A stretch of DNA of 64,000 nucleotides from Winogradskyella sp. (lineage in GTDB: Bacteria > Bacteroidota > Bacteroidia > Flavobacteriales > Flavobacteriaceae). Both the position numbers and the translations under genes were made by a program. The stretch lies in NCBI RefSeq assembly GCF_028282165.1, contig NZ_JANQIM010000024.1, forward strand, positions 1 to 64,000. Direction: 5' to 3'. The number at the start of each line of letters is the position of its first letter. The stretch's first letter is position 1. The notes beneath the pieces were generated by a model. That model had not been told where the DNA came from, did not search any database, and saw only the letters and a program-made list of their open reading frames with translations. Shown here piece by piece: positions 35,091-44,210 of the stretch.

Positions 35091-36866
35091 ATGAACTTAA
35101 CTAAGCACATATCAATATTAGTAATACTGTTTATTACAAACTTAGCTTTTTCCCAAGTAAAATTTGAAGCCAAAGTCAGTAAGAAGAAGTTAGGAATTAA
35201 TGAACGTTTGCGTATCGATTTTGAGATGAACAAAGATGGAGATAACTTTGTACCTCCAAGTTTTGATGATTTTACCGTAGTAGGTGGCCCTAATACATCT
35301 TTGATGAATTCTTATGCCAATGGTAAAAAGACGTACCAAAAAACCTATAGTTATTTTCTGGCTCCTAAAAAAAGAGGCAAGTTCACCATAAAACAAGCAA
35401 AGATTGAGATCGAAGGAGAGATTTATAAAACTTTCCCCATAACAATAACTGTAACAGCTGCTGTTGATCGGCCAAATGGATCGCCAGATGCTTCAGACGT
35501 AGCTTCCGAAAATATTCATTTGGTAGCTGAGGTCTCTAAAACTAACCCTTATTTAAATGAAGGCCTAACTGTAGTATACAAACTGTATGTCTCCCCAGAA
35601 ACTGGTGTAAGCAATTGGAGAGAAAAAGACAATCCTAGATATAACGATTTTTGGAGTCAGAACATTGAGATTAAAGGGTTAAATATTCAGAAAGGCTCAT
35701 ATAAAGGTGAAGAATATCGTTATGTAGTTCTCAGAAAGACAGTACTTTATCCACAAAAGACAGGAAAGCTAAAGCTAGAGCCTTTAGTCTTGGATGTTAC
35801 TGTTGAAGTCCCTTCGGGAAGAGCAGATATTTTTGGGCGCCAAATAATGACCAAAGTCCCTAAGACGATAACAGCAGGGAGTAGAACCATTAACGTAAAA
35901 CCTTTGCCCGAGAGAGGGAAGCCATCAGACTTTAAAGGCGCAGTAGGGGATTTTACGTTTACTGTAACAACATCAAAGAGTCAACTGAATGCTACAGAAT
36001 CACTTCAGGCAAAAATAGAAGTTTCTGGTAAAGGGAATTTAAAGCTATTTGAACTTCCAACATTAACGACGCCAAGTTCACTTGAGGTCTATGAACCAGA
36101 GCATAAGGAAAATGTACGCACAAATTTAAGCGGAATGCAAGGTCGCATTTCAGATACATATACTATTGTACCACAGTACAGAGGTAAATATCCGATCCCT
36201 TCTATTTCCTTTTCATATTTCGATTTAAAGACGGAAAGCTATAGACGCATAACATCAGACGAAATAGTTATTGATGTACTTGAAGGCCCTACAGCTGCAA
36301 TAAATAATACAGATGAAGCTAAAGCAGCGGTAAACACAAAGCAAACGGTAAGACCTAGTACCAATACCTTTGCATTTATAAAAACCACATCTAATTGGAC
36401 ACCAATTATTAGCAAGCCATTTTTTAAATCAACAGGGTTTTGGTCTATGTTATTATTACCATTTTTTGCGATTCCAGTAGCCATATTTATAAGAAGAACA
36501 AAAGATAAACGCGATGCTGACGTTCAGGGTAATCGTATTAGAAAAGCAGATCGATTGGCCAGAAAGTATCTCGGTGAGGCGAAGAAAAATTTAGGCCAGA
36601 AAGAGGTCTTCTATGAATCTTTAGAAAGAGCACTTCATAACTACTTAAAAGCTAAGCTAAATATTGAAACTAGTGATTTTAACAAAGAAAAGATTGGCAA
36701 TCTCCTTGAAAAACGACAAGTAGAAAACCAAGTGACATCAGATTTTATTTCAATATTAGAAAACTGTGAACTGGCACGTTATACACCAATAACCAATGTT
36801 ACAATGAATAATGATTATGATAAATCGGCAAAAACAATTTCACTAATAGACAAACAAATAAGATAA
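35091..36866 (+). CDS. batD: BatD family membrane protein
   Basis: This 591-residue protein has a signal peptide ending LAFSQ. Two or three BatD beta domains follow (FEAKVSKKKLGINERLRI, PNTSLMNSYANGKKTYQKTY, YFLAPKKRGKFTI, then FTFTVTTSKSQLNATESLQAK). One transmembrane helix lies near residues 448-470 (FWSMLLLPFFAIPVAIFI). The cytosolic tail is helical (YYESLERALHNYLKAKL-like, LEKRQVENQV). The layout is the family standard. It follows batC by 65 bases and precedes batE by one base. Confidence 0.92.
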   Translation: MNLTKHISILVILFITNLAFSQVKFEAKVSKKKLGINERLRIDFEMNKDGDNFVPPSFDDFTVVGGPNTSLMNSYANGKKTYQKTYSYFLAPKKRGKFTIKQAKIEIEGEIYKTFPITITVTAAVDRPNGSPDASDVASENIHLVAEVSKTNPYLNEGLTVVYKLYVSPETGVSNWREKDNPRYNDFWSQNIEIKGLNIQKGSYKGEEYRYVVLRKTVLYPQKTGKLKLEPLVLDVTVEVPSGRADIFGRQIMTKVPKTITAGSRTINVKPLPERGKPSDFKGAVGDFTFTVTTSKSQLNATESLQAKIEVSGKGNLKLFELPTLTTPSSLEVYEPEHKENVRTNLSGMQGRISDTYTIVPQYRGKYPIPSISFSYFDLKTESYRRITSDEIVIDVLEGPTAAINNTDEAKAAVNTKQTVRPSTNTFAFIKTTSNWTPIISKPFFKSTGFWSMLLLPFFAIPVAIFIRRTKDKRDADVQGNRIRKADRLARKYLGEAKKNLGQKEVFYESLERALHNYLKAKLNIETSDFNKEKIGNLLEKRQVENQVTSDFISILENCELARYTPITNVTMNNDYDKSAKTISLIDKQIR

Positions 36867-36867
36867 G

Positions 36868-37626
36868 GTGAAAAAACATATTACCATATTAGTTTATTGC
36901 TTGGGGCTTTTTGTATTCTCTCAAAACAACCAACTTTTTGATGAAGCCAACGCTTTGTACAATCAGGGGAAGTATGCTGAGGCCATAGATAAATACGAAT
37001 CGGTATTAGAAACAGGTGAACATTCAGCTGAACTTTATTTTAATCTCGGTAATGCTAATTACAAGCTTAACAATATTGCGCCAAGTGTTTACTATTATGA
37101 AAAAGCATTATTGCTCAACCCTAAAGACACAGACATAAAAAACAATCTGGCTTATGCGCAAAATATGACCATAGACGCTATTGATAAAGCACCTCAAGTT
37201 GGCTTTGCTAGAATTGTTAATAATGTTGTAAACACTTTTAATACAGATACTTGGGCGAAAATAGCGATTGTAGGCGTCATGATATTTGTTTTATTGTTTT
37301 TAATGTACCATTTCTCTTATGCAACATCAAGAAAACGAATTGCGTTTATAGTGAGTGTATTTAGCTTATTTTTAGCCTGTTTCTCAGTCGCTATGGCATT
37401 TCAAAAAGAGCGTTTAAATAGTAAAGACAATCCCGCAATTGTTTTTGCCCAAGAATCTAGAGTTAAATCCGAAGCCAATAGGGTCTCCGAGGAAGTCTTT
37501 AGGCTTCATGAGGGGACTAAAGTACAGGTTTTAGAGTCTTATGAGGATTGGAAAAAGATTCAACTTTCAGATAATTCCACAGGCTGGATTCCCGCTAGCG
37601 ACATAAAAATCATTAAGTCCTTTTAG
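36868..37626 (+). CDS. batE: BatE, TPR and SH3 protein
   Basis: A GTG start gives an export signal (LVYCLGLFVFSQ), then three TPR-like units (residues 22-105: NQGKYAEAIDKYESVLE, AELYFNLGNANYKLNN, ALLLNPKDTDIKNNLAYA). Two transmembrane helices lie near residues 130-150 and 160-175, and an SH3-like C-terminus closes the protein (VFRLHEGTKVQVLESYEDWKKIQLSDNSTGWIPASDIK, read in parts). It is the last gene of the Bat operon. A new promoter element lies just downstream for the next small gene. Confidence 0.9.
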   Translation: MKKHITILVYCLGLFVFSQNNQLFDEANALYNQGKYAEAIDKYESVLETGEHSAELYFNLGNANYKLNNIAPSVYYYEKALLLNPKDTDIKNNLAYAQNMTIDAIDKAPQVGFARIVNNVVNTFNTDTWAKIAIVGVMIFVLLFLMYHFSYATSRKRIAFIVSVFSLFLACFSVAMAFQKERLNSKDNPAIVFAQESRVKSEANRVSEEVFRLHEGTKVQVLESYEDWKKIQLSDNSTGWIPASDIKIIKSF

Positions 37627-37658
37627 ATTTTCTTAACAAAATCATATATTGTAGGTGT

Positions 37659-37666
37659 TATATTTG
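37659..37666 (+). promoter_or_regulatory. Candidate -7 element TATATTTG
   Basis: A perfect TAnnTTTG octamer ends 15 bases before the ATG at 37682. It lies downstream of a longer-frame start at 37655 and so favours the 97-residue product. No clear -33 TTTG is visible. Confidence 0.45.
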
Positions 37667-37681
37667 TTTATAGCACAACCT

Positions 37682-37975
37682 ATGACTTTGAAAAAAAACC
37701 TAGCACTTTTTTTCATGATTTTCTTCATGTTAATAAATAGTGCACCGACTATTATTTTATCATTAGATAATTCTATTGATAGCACTATCCTTTTGGGGCT
37801 AGGCGAAGAAGAGGAAAAAGAAGATATAAAACTTCTCTTCGAAGATATTTCTGAAGAATCGCTGAACACTTCTCGAGATACTACTATTTTTGAAAGTGTT
37901 GGTTACACTTCTAAGAAATACCTGAAACCACATCTCAATTTGATTTTTCCACCTCCAGAGCAACGATTGGCCTAA
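37682..37975 (+). CDS. Small secreted or membrane-anchored protein, unknown
   Basis: The ATG at 37682 gives 97 residues. MTLKKNLALFFMIFFMLINS is a signal or anchor, followed by an acidic stretch (GLGEEEEKEDIKLLFEDISEES) and a basic end, KKYLKPHLNLIFPPPEQRLA (read in parts). No family is recognised. It lies between the Bat operon and the SulP gene, 95 bases before the latter, with a good -7 element upstream. It may be an accessory to the SulP/carbonic anhydrase unit, but that is only positional inference. Confidence 0.6.
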   Translation: MTLKKNLALFFMIFFMLINSAPTIILSLDNSIDSTILLGLGEEEEKEDIKLLFEDISEESLNTSRDTTIFESVGYTSKKYLKPHLNLIFPPPEQRLA

Positions 37976-38070
37976 TATTCACCAATCAATAGCAATTGAC
38001 GTTATCAAATTTTAAAATTAACTAAATCAACCACCTTAGGATTATTCTCGGGTACTAACAATATAAAAAC

Positions 38071-39657
38071 ATGTTTAAAACATTAAAAAGTGATATCCCA
38101 GCTAGTATAGTTGTATTTTTCGTTGCCCTACCATTGTGTTTGGGTATTGCGCTAGCAAGTGGAGCACCTTTATTTTCAGGATTAATTGCCGGGATAGTCG
38201 GTGGTATAGTCGTTGGATTTCTTAGTGGCTCCGAAATAGGTGTAAGTGGACCAGCTGCAGGATTGGCAGCTATTGTACTTACGGCTATTACAGCACTGGG
38301 AGGATGGGAAAATTTCCTCGTAGCTGTAGTATTAGGTGGAGCAATTCAAATTGTATTTGGAATACTTAGACTCGGTATTATTGGTTATTATTTTCCTTCA
38401 TCTGTTATAAAAGGAATGCTTACAGGTATAGGAATCATAATTATCCTAAAACAAATACCATATTTCTTCGGAATAGATAAAAACCCTGAAGGAGATTTTG
38501 CCTTTTTGCAAATGGATGGAGAAAATACCTTCACAGAGTTATTAAAAACATTAAACGCATTACTAAGCGGAAACTTTGATAAAGGCGCAACGATTATCGC
38601 GTTAATTGCTATGGCAATATTGATTTTATGGGGCAACGTTTTGAGTAAGAAAGGTAAGTTTTTTCAATTGGTGCAAGGGCCTCTGGTTGCAGTAGTTGTA
38701 GGGATTATTTTTTTCTTTCTAACTAGAGATTCTAATTTGGCACTTAGTGCAGAGCACTTGGTATCTGTTCCAGTGCCAGAAAGTTTGTCAGATATAGCGT
38801 CCTTATTGGCATTCCCTAATTTTGAAGTCATTACCAGAGGTGATGTAATACTTACTGGATTTACAATAGCATTGGTAGCCTCGTTAGAGACACTTCTATG
38901 TGTTGAAGCTACTGATAAACTCGACCCTCATAAGCGGGTAACGCCTACCAATAGAGAATTATTGGCTCAAGGAACTGGTAATATGGTGTCTGGTTTTATA
39001 GGTGGACTGCCGATAACTCAGGTTATTGTACGCAGTTCGGCAAATATTCAATCTGGTGGGCAAACAAAGGCAAGTGCAATAATCCATGGTTTCTTTTTAT
39101 TAATTTCAGTACTTACCATACCGCAAATACTAAACTATATTCCTCTATCCGTGTTGGCTGCCGTACTATTTATTGTAGGCTATAAATTGGCAAAACCATC
39201 GACTTTTAAGGCTATGTATAATGGAGGTTGGATGCAATTTGTACCTTTTATTGTAACAGTTTTAGGGATTGTATTCTTAGATCTTCTTAAAGGAATAGGT
39301 CTTGGGCTTGTTGTTGGTATATTTATCGTTCTCTACAGAAGTTATAAAAATTCTCATTTCTTGCACAAAGAAGGTGAAGACGTTGATGATGGTAAGATTA
39401 AAATGACACTAGCAGAAGAAGTCACTTTTTTTAACAAAGGAGCTATATTAAAAGAATTAGATCGTGTGCCCGAGAATTCTACTTTAGAATTAGACGTAAG
39501 AAACACAAGGTACTTGGATAACGATATTATAGAAATTCTTGAAGATTTTGCATTTAAGGCTAAAGAACGCAATATCAATATAAGACTATTCTCAGAACGT
39601 GGCATTGTTGAAAATCCCGATAGTTTTATTGCGTTTTTTAAAACCGAAAAACTCTAA
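38071..39657 (+). CDS. SulP family anion (probably bicarbonate) transporter
   Basis: The 528-residue protein has ten or more hydrophobic segments and the SulP signature near the N-terminus: DIPASIVVFFVALPLCLGIALASGAPLFSGLIAGI (DIPAS, VALPLCLGIALASG). GSEIGVSGPAAGLAAI is the substrate-site region, and a reduced STAS domain occupies the last 90 residues (VTFFNKGAILKELD...LDVRNTRYLD). The companion gene is a beta-carbonic anhydrase 48 bases downstream, a pairing seen in many bacteria and suggesting bicarbonate uptake rather than sulfate. Sodium dependence cannot be read. Confidence 0.9.
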   Translation: MFKTLKSDIPASIVVFFVALPLCLGIALASGAPLFSGLIAGIVGGIVVGFLSGSEIGVSGPAAGLAAIVLTAITALGGWENFLVAVVLGGAIQIVFGILRLGIIGYYFPSSVIKGMLTGIGIIIILKQIPYFFGIDKNPEGDFAFLQMDGENTFTELLKTLNALLSGNFDKGATIIALIAMAILILWGNVLSKKGKFFQLVQGPLVAVVVGIIFFFLTRDSNLALSAEHLVSVPVPESLSDIASLLAFPNFEVITRGDVILTGFTIALVASLETLLCVEATDKLDPHKRVTPTNRELLAQGTGNMVSGFIGGLPITQVIVRSSANIQSGGQTKASAIIHGFFLLISVLTIPQILNYIPLSVLAAVLFIVGYKLAKPSTFKAMYNGGWMQFVPFIVTVLGIVFLDLLKGIGLGLVVGIFIVLYRSYKNSHFLHKEGEDVDDGKIKMTLAEEVTFFNKGAILKELDRVPENSTLELDVRNTRYLDNDIIEILEDFAFKAKERNINIRLFSERGIVENPDSFIAFFKTEKL

Positions 39658-39705
39658 CTAAAAGCTATTGTTTCAAAAGTCTGATAATCAAATAAAGTGT
39701 AAGAA

Positions 39706-40335
39706 ATGAAAAATACAGCAATCACTAAAAATATACAAAGTGCCTTATCACCAAAGGATGTTCTAAATGATCTTATTGAGGGGAACAATCGGTTTATAAA
39801 TGGACAATTAGAGCCTAAGGATAATTTGGCATTGGTAAATCAAACCATTTTAGGACAATATCCCAAAGCTGTAGTACTGTCTTGTATAGATTCTCGTGTA
39901 CCTGTTGAAACCATTTTAGATCAGGCTATAGGTGATATTTTTGTTGCCAGAGTTGCTGGTAATTTTGAAAATACTGATATTCTGGGAAGCTTGGAATACT
40001 CTTGCAATGTAGCTGGTAGTAAATTGATTTTAGTTTTAGGGCATGAGAGTTGTGGCGCCGTTAAAGCGGCTTGTGATGGTGTGGAGCTCGGTAATATTAC
40101 AGCAATGCTAGATAATATAATGCCCGCGGTTAGAAAATCTGCCGATGAGGTTGAAGGTGAAGCCAATTCGTCTAACAAAGAATTTGTGGCAAAAACTGTA
40201 GAGAACAATGTGAAATTAACGATGGACCGTATTAGAAAGAAAAGTCCAATCTTGGCAGAGATGGAAGAGTATGGGGAAATCGCTATTGTTGGAGGCGTGT
40301 ACAATCTCCATACCGGAAAAGTAGAAATGCTTTAA
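39706..40335 (+). CDS. Beta-class carbonic anhydrase
   Basis: The 209-residue enzyme interconverts CO2 and bicarbonate. Zinc ligands are visible: Cys60 in VVLSCIDSRVP (with the Asp62-Arg64 dyad), His113 and Cys116 in LGHESCGAVKAA. NRFINGQ and the ARVAGNFENTDILGSLEYS core are standard. No signal peptide is present, so it is cytosolic. Together with the SulP gene it forms a probable CO2/bicarbonate-handling unit, which could feed the PEP carboxylase coded at 59496-62210 (inference). Confidence 0.94.
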   Translation: MKNTAITKNIQSALSPKDVLNDLIEGNNRFINGQLEPKDNLALVNQTILGQYPKAVVLSCIDSRVPVETILDQAIGDIFVARVAGNFENTDILGSLEYSCNVAGSKLILVLGHESCGAVKAACDGVELGNITAMLDNIMPAVRKSADEVEGEANSSNKEFVAKTVENNVKLTMDRIRKKSPILAEMEEYGEIAIVGGVYNLHTGKVEML

Positions 40336-40344
40336 TGAATAGTT

Positions 40345-40863
40345 TTAAGCTTCTTCTTCGGAAGCTAATTCCTGTTCTTCTTCACTCTTTATCAGATTAG
40401 GAAATATCATAGGTGCTAATGATTTTACAGGCCCATATAAAGCACTTTTTTCCAAATCTTCTTTTTCCATAAAGGGCAGAGTTTTATTTAGTTTATTAAA
40501 CACAATAAGCAGTATACTTAAGATCAGCCCTATTTTTAATGCGCCAAAAACGCCACCAAGTAATTTATTTAGCATTCCCAAAGCCGCAAAATCCGCTAGT
40601 TTGGTCAACGCCTTTCCTGCCAAACTAATCGCTAGAACTATAATAACAAATGTAATCGCAAAGGCGATAATGTTGATGGTTTTTTCATTCCAATCTACTC
40701 TAGACTCCAAAAAATCAGCAGCAAAGTAACTAAAATGAATAGCGCCGTATACTCCTAAAACCAATGCTAAGAGCGAAGCAATTTCTACAAAAAGCCCCTT
40801 GAAAAGTCCTCTAATAAATCCAAATAGTATAAGGGCAGCCAGTATAATGTCAATAATACTCAT
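40345..40863 (-). CDS. CvpA family membrane protein
   Basis: The 172-residue protein has four hydrophobic helices (IDIILAALILFGFIRGLFKGLF at the start, VYGAIHFSYFAADFL, IIAFAITFVIIVLAISL, and GALKIGLILSILLIVF) and the CvpA pattern GLFKGLFVEIASL...LGGVFGALKIGL. A short charged tail ends in EEEQELASEEEA. CvpA was named for colicin V production; in other bacteria it is an envelope-stress-related protein. It converges with the carbonic anhydrase gene with nine bases between stops. Confidence 0.88.
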   Translation of the reverse strand: MSIIDIILAALILFGFIRGLFKGLFVEIASLLALVLGVYGAIHFSYFAADFLESRVDWNEKTINIIAFAITFVIIVLAISLAGKALTKLADFAALGMLNKLLGGVFGALKIGLILSILLIVFNKLNKTLPFMEKEDLEKSALYGPVKSLAPMIFPNLIKSEEEQELASEEEA

Positions 40864-40988
40864 AGGAATCGCGGTTTAGACAAAAGTAAACGAATTTATG
40901 CCATTTTAAGATTATAACGCAAATCAAGACCATTTAGTTTATTAACTTTGAACTTCTAATAAAATGAGCTTACCTTTTAAGTAAAACT

Positions 40989-41345
40989 ATGGCAAGAGAC
41001 GAACAGTTAAAAGAGCGTTGGAATTTGGTAGTAGAGAAGCTCTCTAAGCAATTTGCAGATGGGGACACACTAGACCTCGATTCGATTATATACTTAATCG
41101 GAGTGCAAGAACTTGGGCAATTACATCGCGAATATAAGAAAGACCATAAGCTCGATTTAATGCATATTGCTATCTGCAAACTTTTAGAACCTTACGGTTT
41201 TTATGAGTTTGATTTTGTTGATGATGATGGTTGGCCACACTATAAAGTAAAAGAGCAATTACCATTTTTAAGGGCTGGTGAACAAAGTGTGTTAATGAAG
41301 GAAGCTATTGTTAACTATTTTGTAGAAATAGATTATATCAGCTAA
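40989..41345 (+). CDS. Conserved flavobacterial protein of unknown function
   Basis: The 118-residue soluble protein begins MARDEQLKERWNLVVEKLS and contains DLDSIIYLIGVQELGQ and HKLDLMHIAICKLLEPYGFY, then a DDDGWPHYKVKEQLP segment. I recognise it only as a commonly seen flavobacterial protein with no named domain. It overlaps the ceramidase-like gene by one base (TAATG), so the two are translated together. It is divergent from cvpA. Confidence 0.65.
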   Translation: MARDEQLKERWNLVVEKLSKQFADGDTLDLDSIIYLIGVQELGQLHREYKKDHKLDLMHIAICKLLEPYGFYEFDFVDDDGWPHYKVKEQLPFLRAGEQSVLMKEAIVNYFVEIDYIS

Positions 41346-42040
41346 TGCTACTGTACTTCATTCAAATTTTTCCAAACGACAGCGGACCAATTTATAAGGA
41401 AACTATAGCTGGACGCTTCCCTGCAGAACCTTTTAATACATTAAGTAATCTATTATTTCTTATAATAATTATATACTTTGCTCGTAAAGTCTATAAGAAT
41501 GTTAAAACACATCGTTATCTAGCATTTGCAATTCCCATTATTGCCTTAAGCTTTGTCGGTGGTACTGTTTATCACGCGACTAGATCTCACGAAATTTGGC
41601 TACTTATGGATTGGGTACCCATCGCATTATTACTTCTATCGGTTGGAATCTATTTTATTTTTAAACTCACCAAAACTTTATTAGGGCGCTTACTTTGGAT
41701 CGTGATGATTTTTGGAGCCAATTTTGGTTTTAGATCTTTGCCTCTACCCGAGAGTTTACAGATTTCCTATGGTTATGTGGTCTCAGGTTTAAGTCTTATC
41801 GCACCAATAATTGTTTATTTGATTAAAACAAATTTTGTCAACGGCAAGTATATCTTGGCGGCGATTGGGAGTTTTGCATTAGCTATTACCTTTCGTAGTT
41901 TAGATAAAAGTTTAGATATGTTTCCAATGGGTAGCCATTGGTTATGGCATTCTTTTGGTGCTATTGCCGTATTTTTCTTGATGAAATTTATCTTTCTAGA
42001 TTCAGAAAAACTAGCTTCAAATACCCGAACTATAATCTAA
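41345..42040 (+). CDS. CREST superfamily (alkaline ceramidase-like) membrane protein
   Basis: The 231-residue protein has seven hydrophobic segments. GGTVYHATRSHEIWLLMDWVP carries the Ser/Thr-His and Asp positions of the CREST motif (GTVYHAT, LLMDWVP), and LDKSLDMFPMGSHWLWHSFGA supplies the HxxWH zinc pair (PMGSHWLWHS). This is the arrangement of alkaline ceramidases and adiponectin-receptor relatives, zinc-dependent intramembrane hydrolases. It may act on sphingolipid-like or sulfonolipid amides, which occur in Bacteroidota, but the substrate is not known. Confidence 0.75.
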   Translation: MLLYFIQIFPNDSGPIYKETIAGRFPAEPFNTLSNLLFLIIIIYFARKVYKNVKTHRYLAFAIPIIALSFVGGTVYHATRSHEIWLLMDWVPIALLLLSVGIYFIFKLTKTLLGRLLWIVMIFGANFGFRSLPLPESLQISYGYVVSGLSLIAPIIVYLIKTNFVNGKYILAAIGSFALAITFRSLDKSLDMFPMGSHWLWHSFGAIAVFFLMKFIFLDSEKLASNTRTII

Positions 42041-42075
42041 ATTCTTTTAAATTTGCACCTTACTAGAAATGAGTT

Positions 42076-43095
42076 ATGATAGATAAGCTAAAAGAATTAA
42101 TTGCTGAAGCTGAAGCCTTTACAGCAGAGACTAAGGAAGACGTTGAAGCCTTCCGAATAAAATACTTAGGGTCTAAGGGCTTATTAAAGCAATATTTTGC
42201 CGAATTCAAAAATGTAGCTAATGAGCAAAAGAAAGAATTTGGGCAGACTATAAATCAACTTAAGAAAACAGCCGAGGATAAAGTCAATATCTTAAAGGAA
42301 GCTCTTGAAAGTAAAGATCAGGAAGAAGGTATTTATGGGGATTTATCTCGTCCTGGTGAACCCATTGCTTTAGGCGCACGCCATCCAATTTCTATAGTAA
42401 AAAATCAAATCATAGATATATTCTCGCGTATTGGTTTTAATGTCAGTGAAGGGCCAGAGATTGAAGACGACTGGCATAACTTTACGGCACTGAATTTACC
42501 AGAATACCATCCAGCACGCGATATGCAGGATACGTTCTTTATTCAAACCAATCCAGATATCTTGTTGCGTACACATACGAGTTCGGTACAGGTGCGTTAC
42601 ATGGAAAGCAATAAACCACCAATTCGTACGATTTCGCCAGGCCGTGTTTATAGGAACGAAGCCATTTCGGCACGTTCGCATTGCTTTTTCCATCAGGTAG
42701 AAGGCCTATACATTGACAAAGATGTGAGCTTTGCAGATTTAAAGCAAACCCTTCAATATTTTACGACCGAAATGTTTGGGAAATCCAAGATTAGATTACG
42801 TCCATCGTACTTCCCATTTACCGAGCCCAGTGCCGAAGTGGATGTATATTGGGGACTGGAGACCGAAACCGACTATAAGATTACCAAAGGAACAGGTTGG
42901 TTAGAAATTATGGGTTGCGGTATGGTAGATCCTAATGTCCTTGAAAATTGTGAGATAGACTCTAAAGAATACTCTGGTTTTGCTTTTGGAATGGGTATCG
43001 ACCGTATAGCCATGCTACTCAATCAAATTAGTGATATTCGGTTGTTGAGTGAAAATGATGTAAGATTTTTGGAACAATTTAGGTCTTCGATATGA
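42076..43095 (+). CDS. pheS: Phenylalanine--tRNA ligase alpha subunit
   Basis: This 339-residue class II aminoacyl-tRNA synthetase subunit has an N-terminal coiled coil (residues 1-90), motif 1 near HPISIVKNQIIDIFSRIGF, motif 2 with FHQVEGLYIDKDVSF, and motif 3 GFAFGMGIDRIAMLLNQI (in part GMGIDRIAMLL). RTHTSSVQ and FTEPSAEVDV are PheS-specific. It charges tRNA-Phe with the beta subunit PheT, which is not in this window. It converges with a small secreted-protein gene. Confidence 0.97.
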   Translation: MIDKLKELIAEAEAFTAETKEDVEAFRIKYLGSKGLLKQYFAEFKNVANEQKKEFGQTINQLKKTAEDKVNILKEALESKDQEEGIYGDLSRPGEPIALGARHPISIVKNQIIDIFSRIGFNVSEGPEIEDDWHNFTALNLPEYHPARDMQDTFFIQTNPDILLRTHTSSVQVRYMESNKPPIRTISPGRVYRNEAISARSHCFFHQVEGLYIDKDVSFADLKQTLQYFTTEMFGKSKIRLRPSYFPFTEPSAEVDVYWGLETETDYKITKGTGWLEIMGCGMVDPNVLENCEIDSKEYSGFAFGMGIDRIAMLLNQISDIRLLSENDVRFLEQFRSSI

Positions 43096-43156
43096 CAAAG
43101 GCGTCAAAACTAAAAAAGATATGGACTTTAGTGATTTAATATTTTGAAGCCCAAAA

Positions 43157-43558
43157 TCACTCCAAATGCTTCGCGCCAGAAATACTAAACACAGATATTC
43201 TAAATTCAGTGGGCTTTTTATCATTCATAAGTTTTAGTTCACCACTGGCTTTTATAAGTTCTCTGAAGTGTTCTTCTCTTTTATCGTATTGTGCTTTATT
43301 AGCATACGTGGTTACCAACATAATATGAAAAGGCGTTTCTTTACTGTATGGCGTTTGTAATAACTCAAACGAATCTATATAACCTTTTTCAACAGCCATA
43401 ATGCGTAATGCTTTCCAGTTATTCTGGAAATAGTAGAGGGCTTCTTGCTCATTGTTGTTTAGAATCTCAACGGTTTCAATGGTGGTTAATTTTTCATTGG
43501 TTTGACTAAAGCTGAAAGCGCAACAAAGAAATACGACTATAAGGAATTTGAGTTTCAT
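43157..43558 (-). CDS. Small secreted protein of unknown function
   Basis: A signal peptide (MKLKFLIVVFLCCAFSFSQ) precedes 114 residues with an alternating helix/strand pattern: ALYYFQNNWKALRIMAVEKGYIDSFELLQ (in parts), FHIMLVTTYANKAQYDKREEHF. This resembles a dimeric alpha/beta-barrel fold like the ABM proteins, but no catalytic motif is visible. Function unknown. It faces pheS tail to tail and is divergent from the next gene. Confidence 0.6.
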   Translation of the reverse strand: MKLKFLIVVFLCCAFSFSQTNEKLTTIETVEILNNNEQEALYYFQNNWKALRIMAVEKGYIDSFELLQTPYSKETPFHIMLVTTYANKAQYDKREEHFRELIKASGELKLMNDKKPTEFRISVFSISGAKHLE

Positions 43559-43670
43559 GGTGTATAGCTTTTACGGATGATTTTCTAAGTTAGGGAATTC
43601 ACATTTTATATTTTTGCTTTTAAATTATTATTAACAATTGTTATCCTGTTTTTGAAGGCTTAGATAAACT

Positions 43671-44066
43671 ATGAAAAAAGACATCCAAATTCCAGAAGTT
43701 AAAGACGTTTACATTGCGGTAGTGCAAGAAGAACATTTAGAATATAACACCCTAGATTGGAATGCCTACATCATCAACAATAGCGATGCGGATTTAGATA
43801 CGGTACTTATTGTTTCCCAAGGTACTTCAGAGGATAAAATGACACCTTCTATGCGCCATAGTATTGCCAAACTACCAGCACGGAGCTATGCCAAGATCGA
43901 GTATTTGCAAGAGCAGGTTTTAGCACTGAACAACTCGTTTAAGGTTACTTTTTTTGAAGGCAACCAAATGTTCGATAAAACATACCTATTTCGAAAAAAC
44001 ACCATAAACGATAGAGCATTACAAACCATTCCTTTGATGCAGTTGAAAGGGGTTTTGGTAAAATAG
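43671..44066 (+). CDS. Conserved flavobacterial protein of unknown function
   Basis: The 131-residue soluble protein has TLDWNAYIINNSDADLDTVLIVSQG, TPSMRHSIAKLPARSYAKIE and a LFRKNTINDRALQTIPLMQLKGVLVK end (read in parts). A beta-sandwich fold is likely. Family members in public genomes sometimes carry the name phenylalanyl-tRNA synthetase alpha subunit; nothing here supports a synthetase and that label is probably carried over from the neighbouring pheS. A TATTTTTG element lies 54 bases upstream. The next 150 bases are a dispersed repeat. Confidence 0.6.
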   Translation: MKKDIQIPEVKDVYIAVVQEEHLEYNTLDWNAYIINNSDADLDTVLIVSQGTSEDKMTPSMRHSIAKLPARSYAKIEYLQEQVLALNNSFKVTFFEGNQMFDKTYLFRKNTINDRALQTIPLMQLKGVLVK

Positions 44067-44075
44067 TAAGAGAGT

Positions 44076-44191
44076 GTCATTGCGAGGAATGAGGCACACG
44101 ATGCGCTGAGCTTGTCGAAGTGAATGACGTGGAAATCTTATTGAAAAGAAAGTTACTAATAAAAAGATTGCTTCACGGTGTTCGCAATGAC
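44076..44191. repeat. Dispersed palindromic repeat, long intergenic copy
   Basis: The ends GTCATTGCGAGGAATGAGG and GTTCGCAATGAC are inverted, with GATGCGCTGAGCTTGTCGAAG and GATTGCTTCACGG inside (the first read in part as TGAGCTTGTCGAAG). The parts recur in mfd and at other sites in this window, so the unit is composite. Confidence 0.8.
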
Positions 44192-44210
44192 AACAACAAG
44201 TACTAGTTTT

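Noticed and set aside
44067..44210. A possible tRNA or small RNA because of strong inverted repeats.
   Set aside because: The arms match the dispersed repeat family, and no cloverleaf or CCA end is present.
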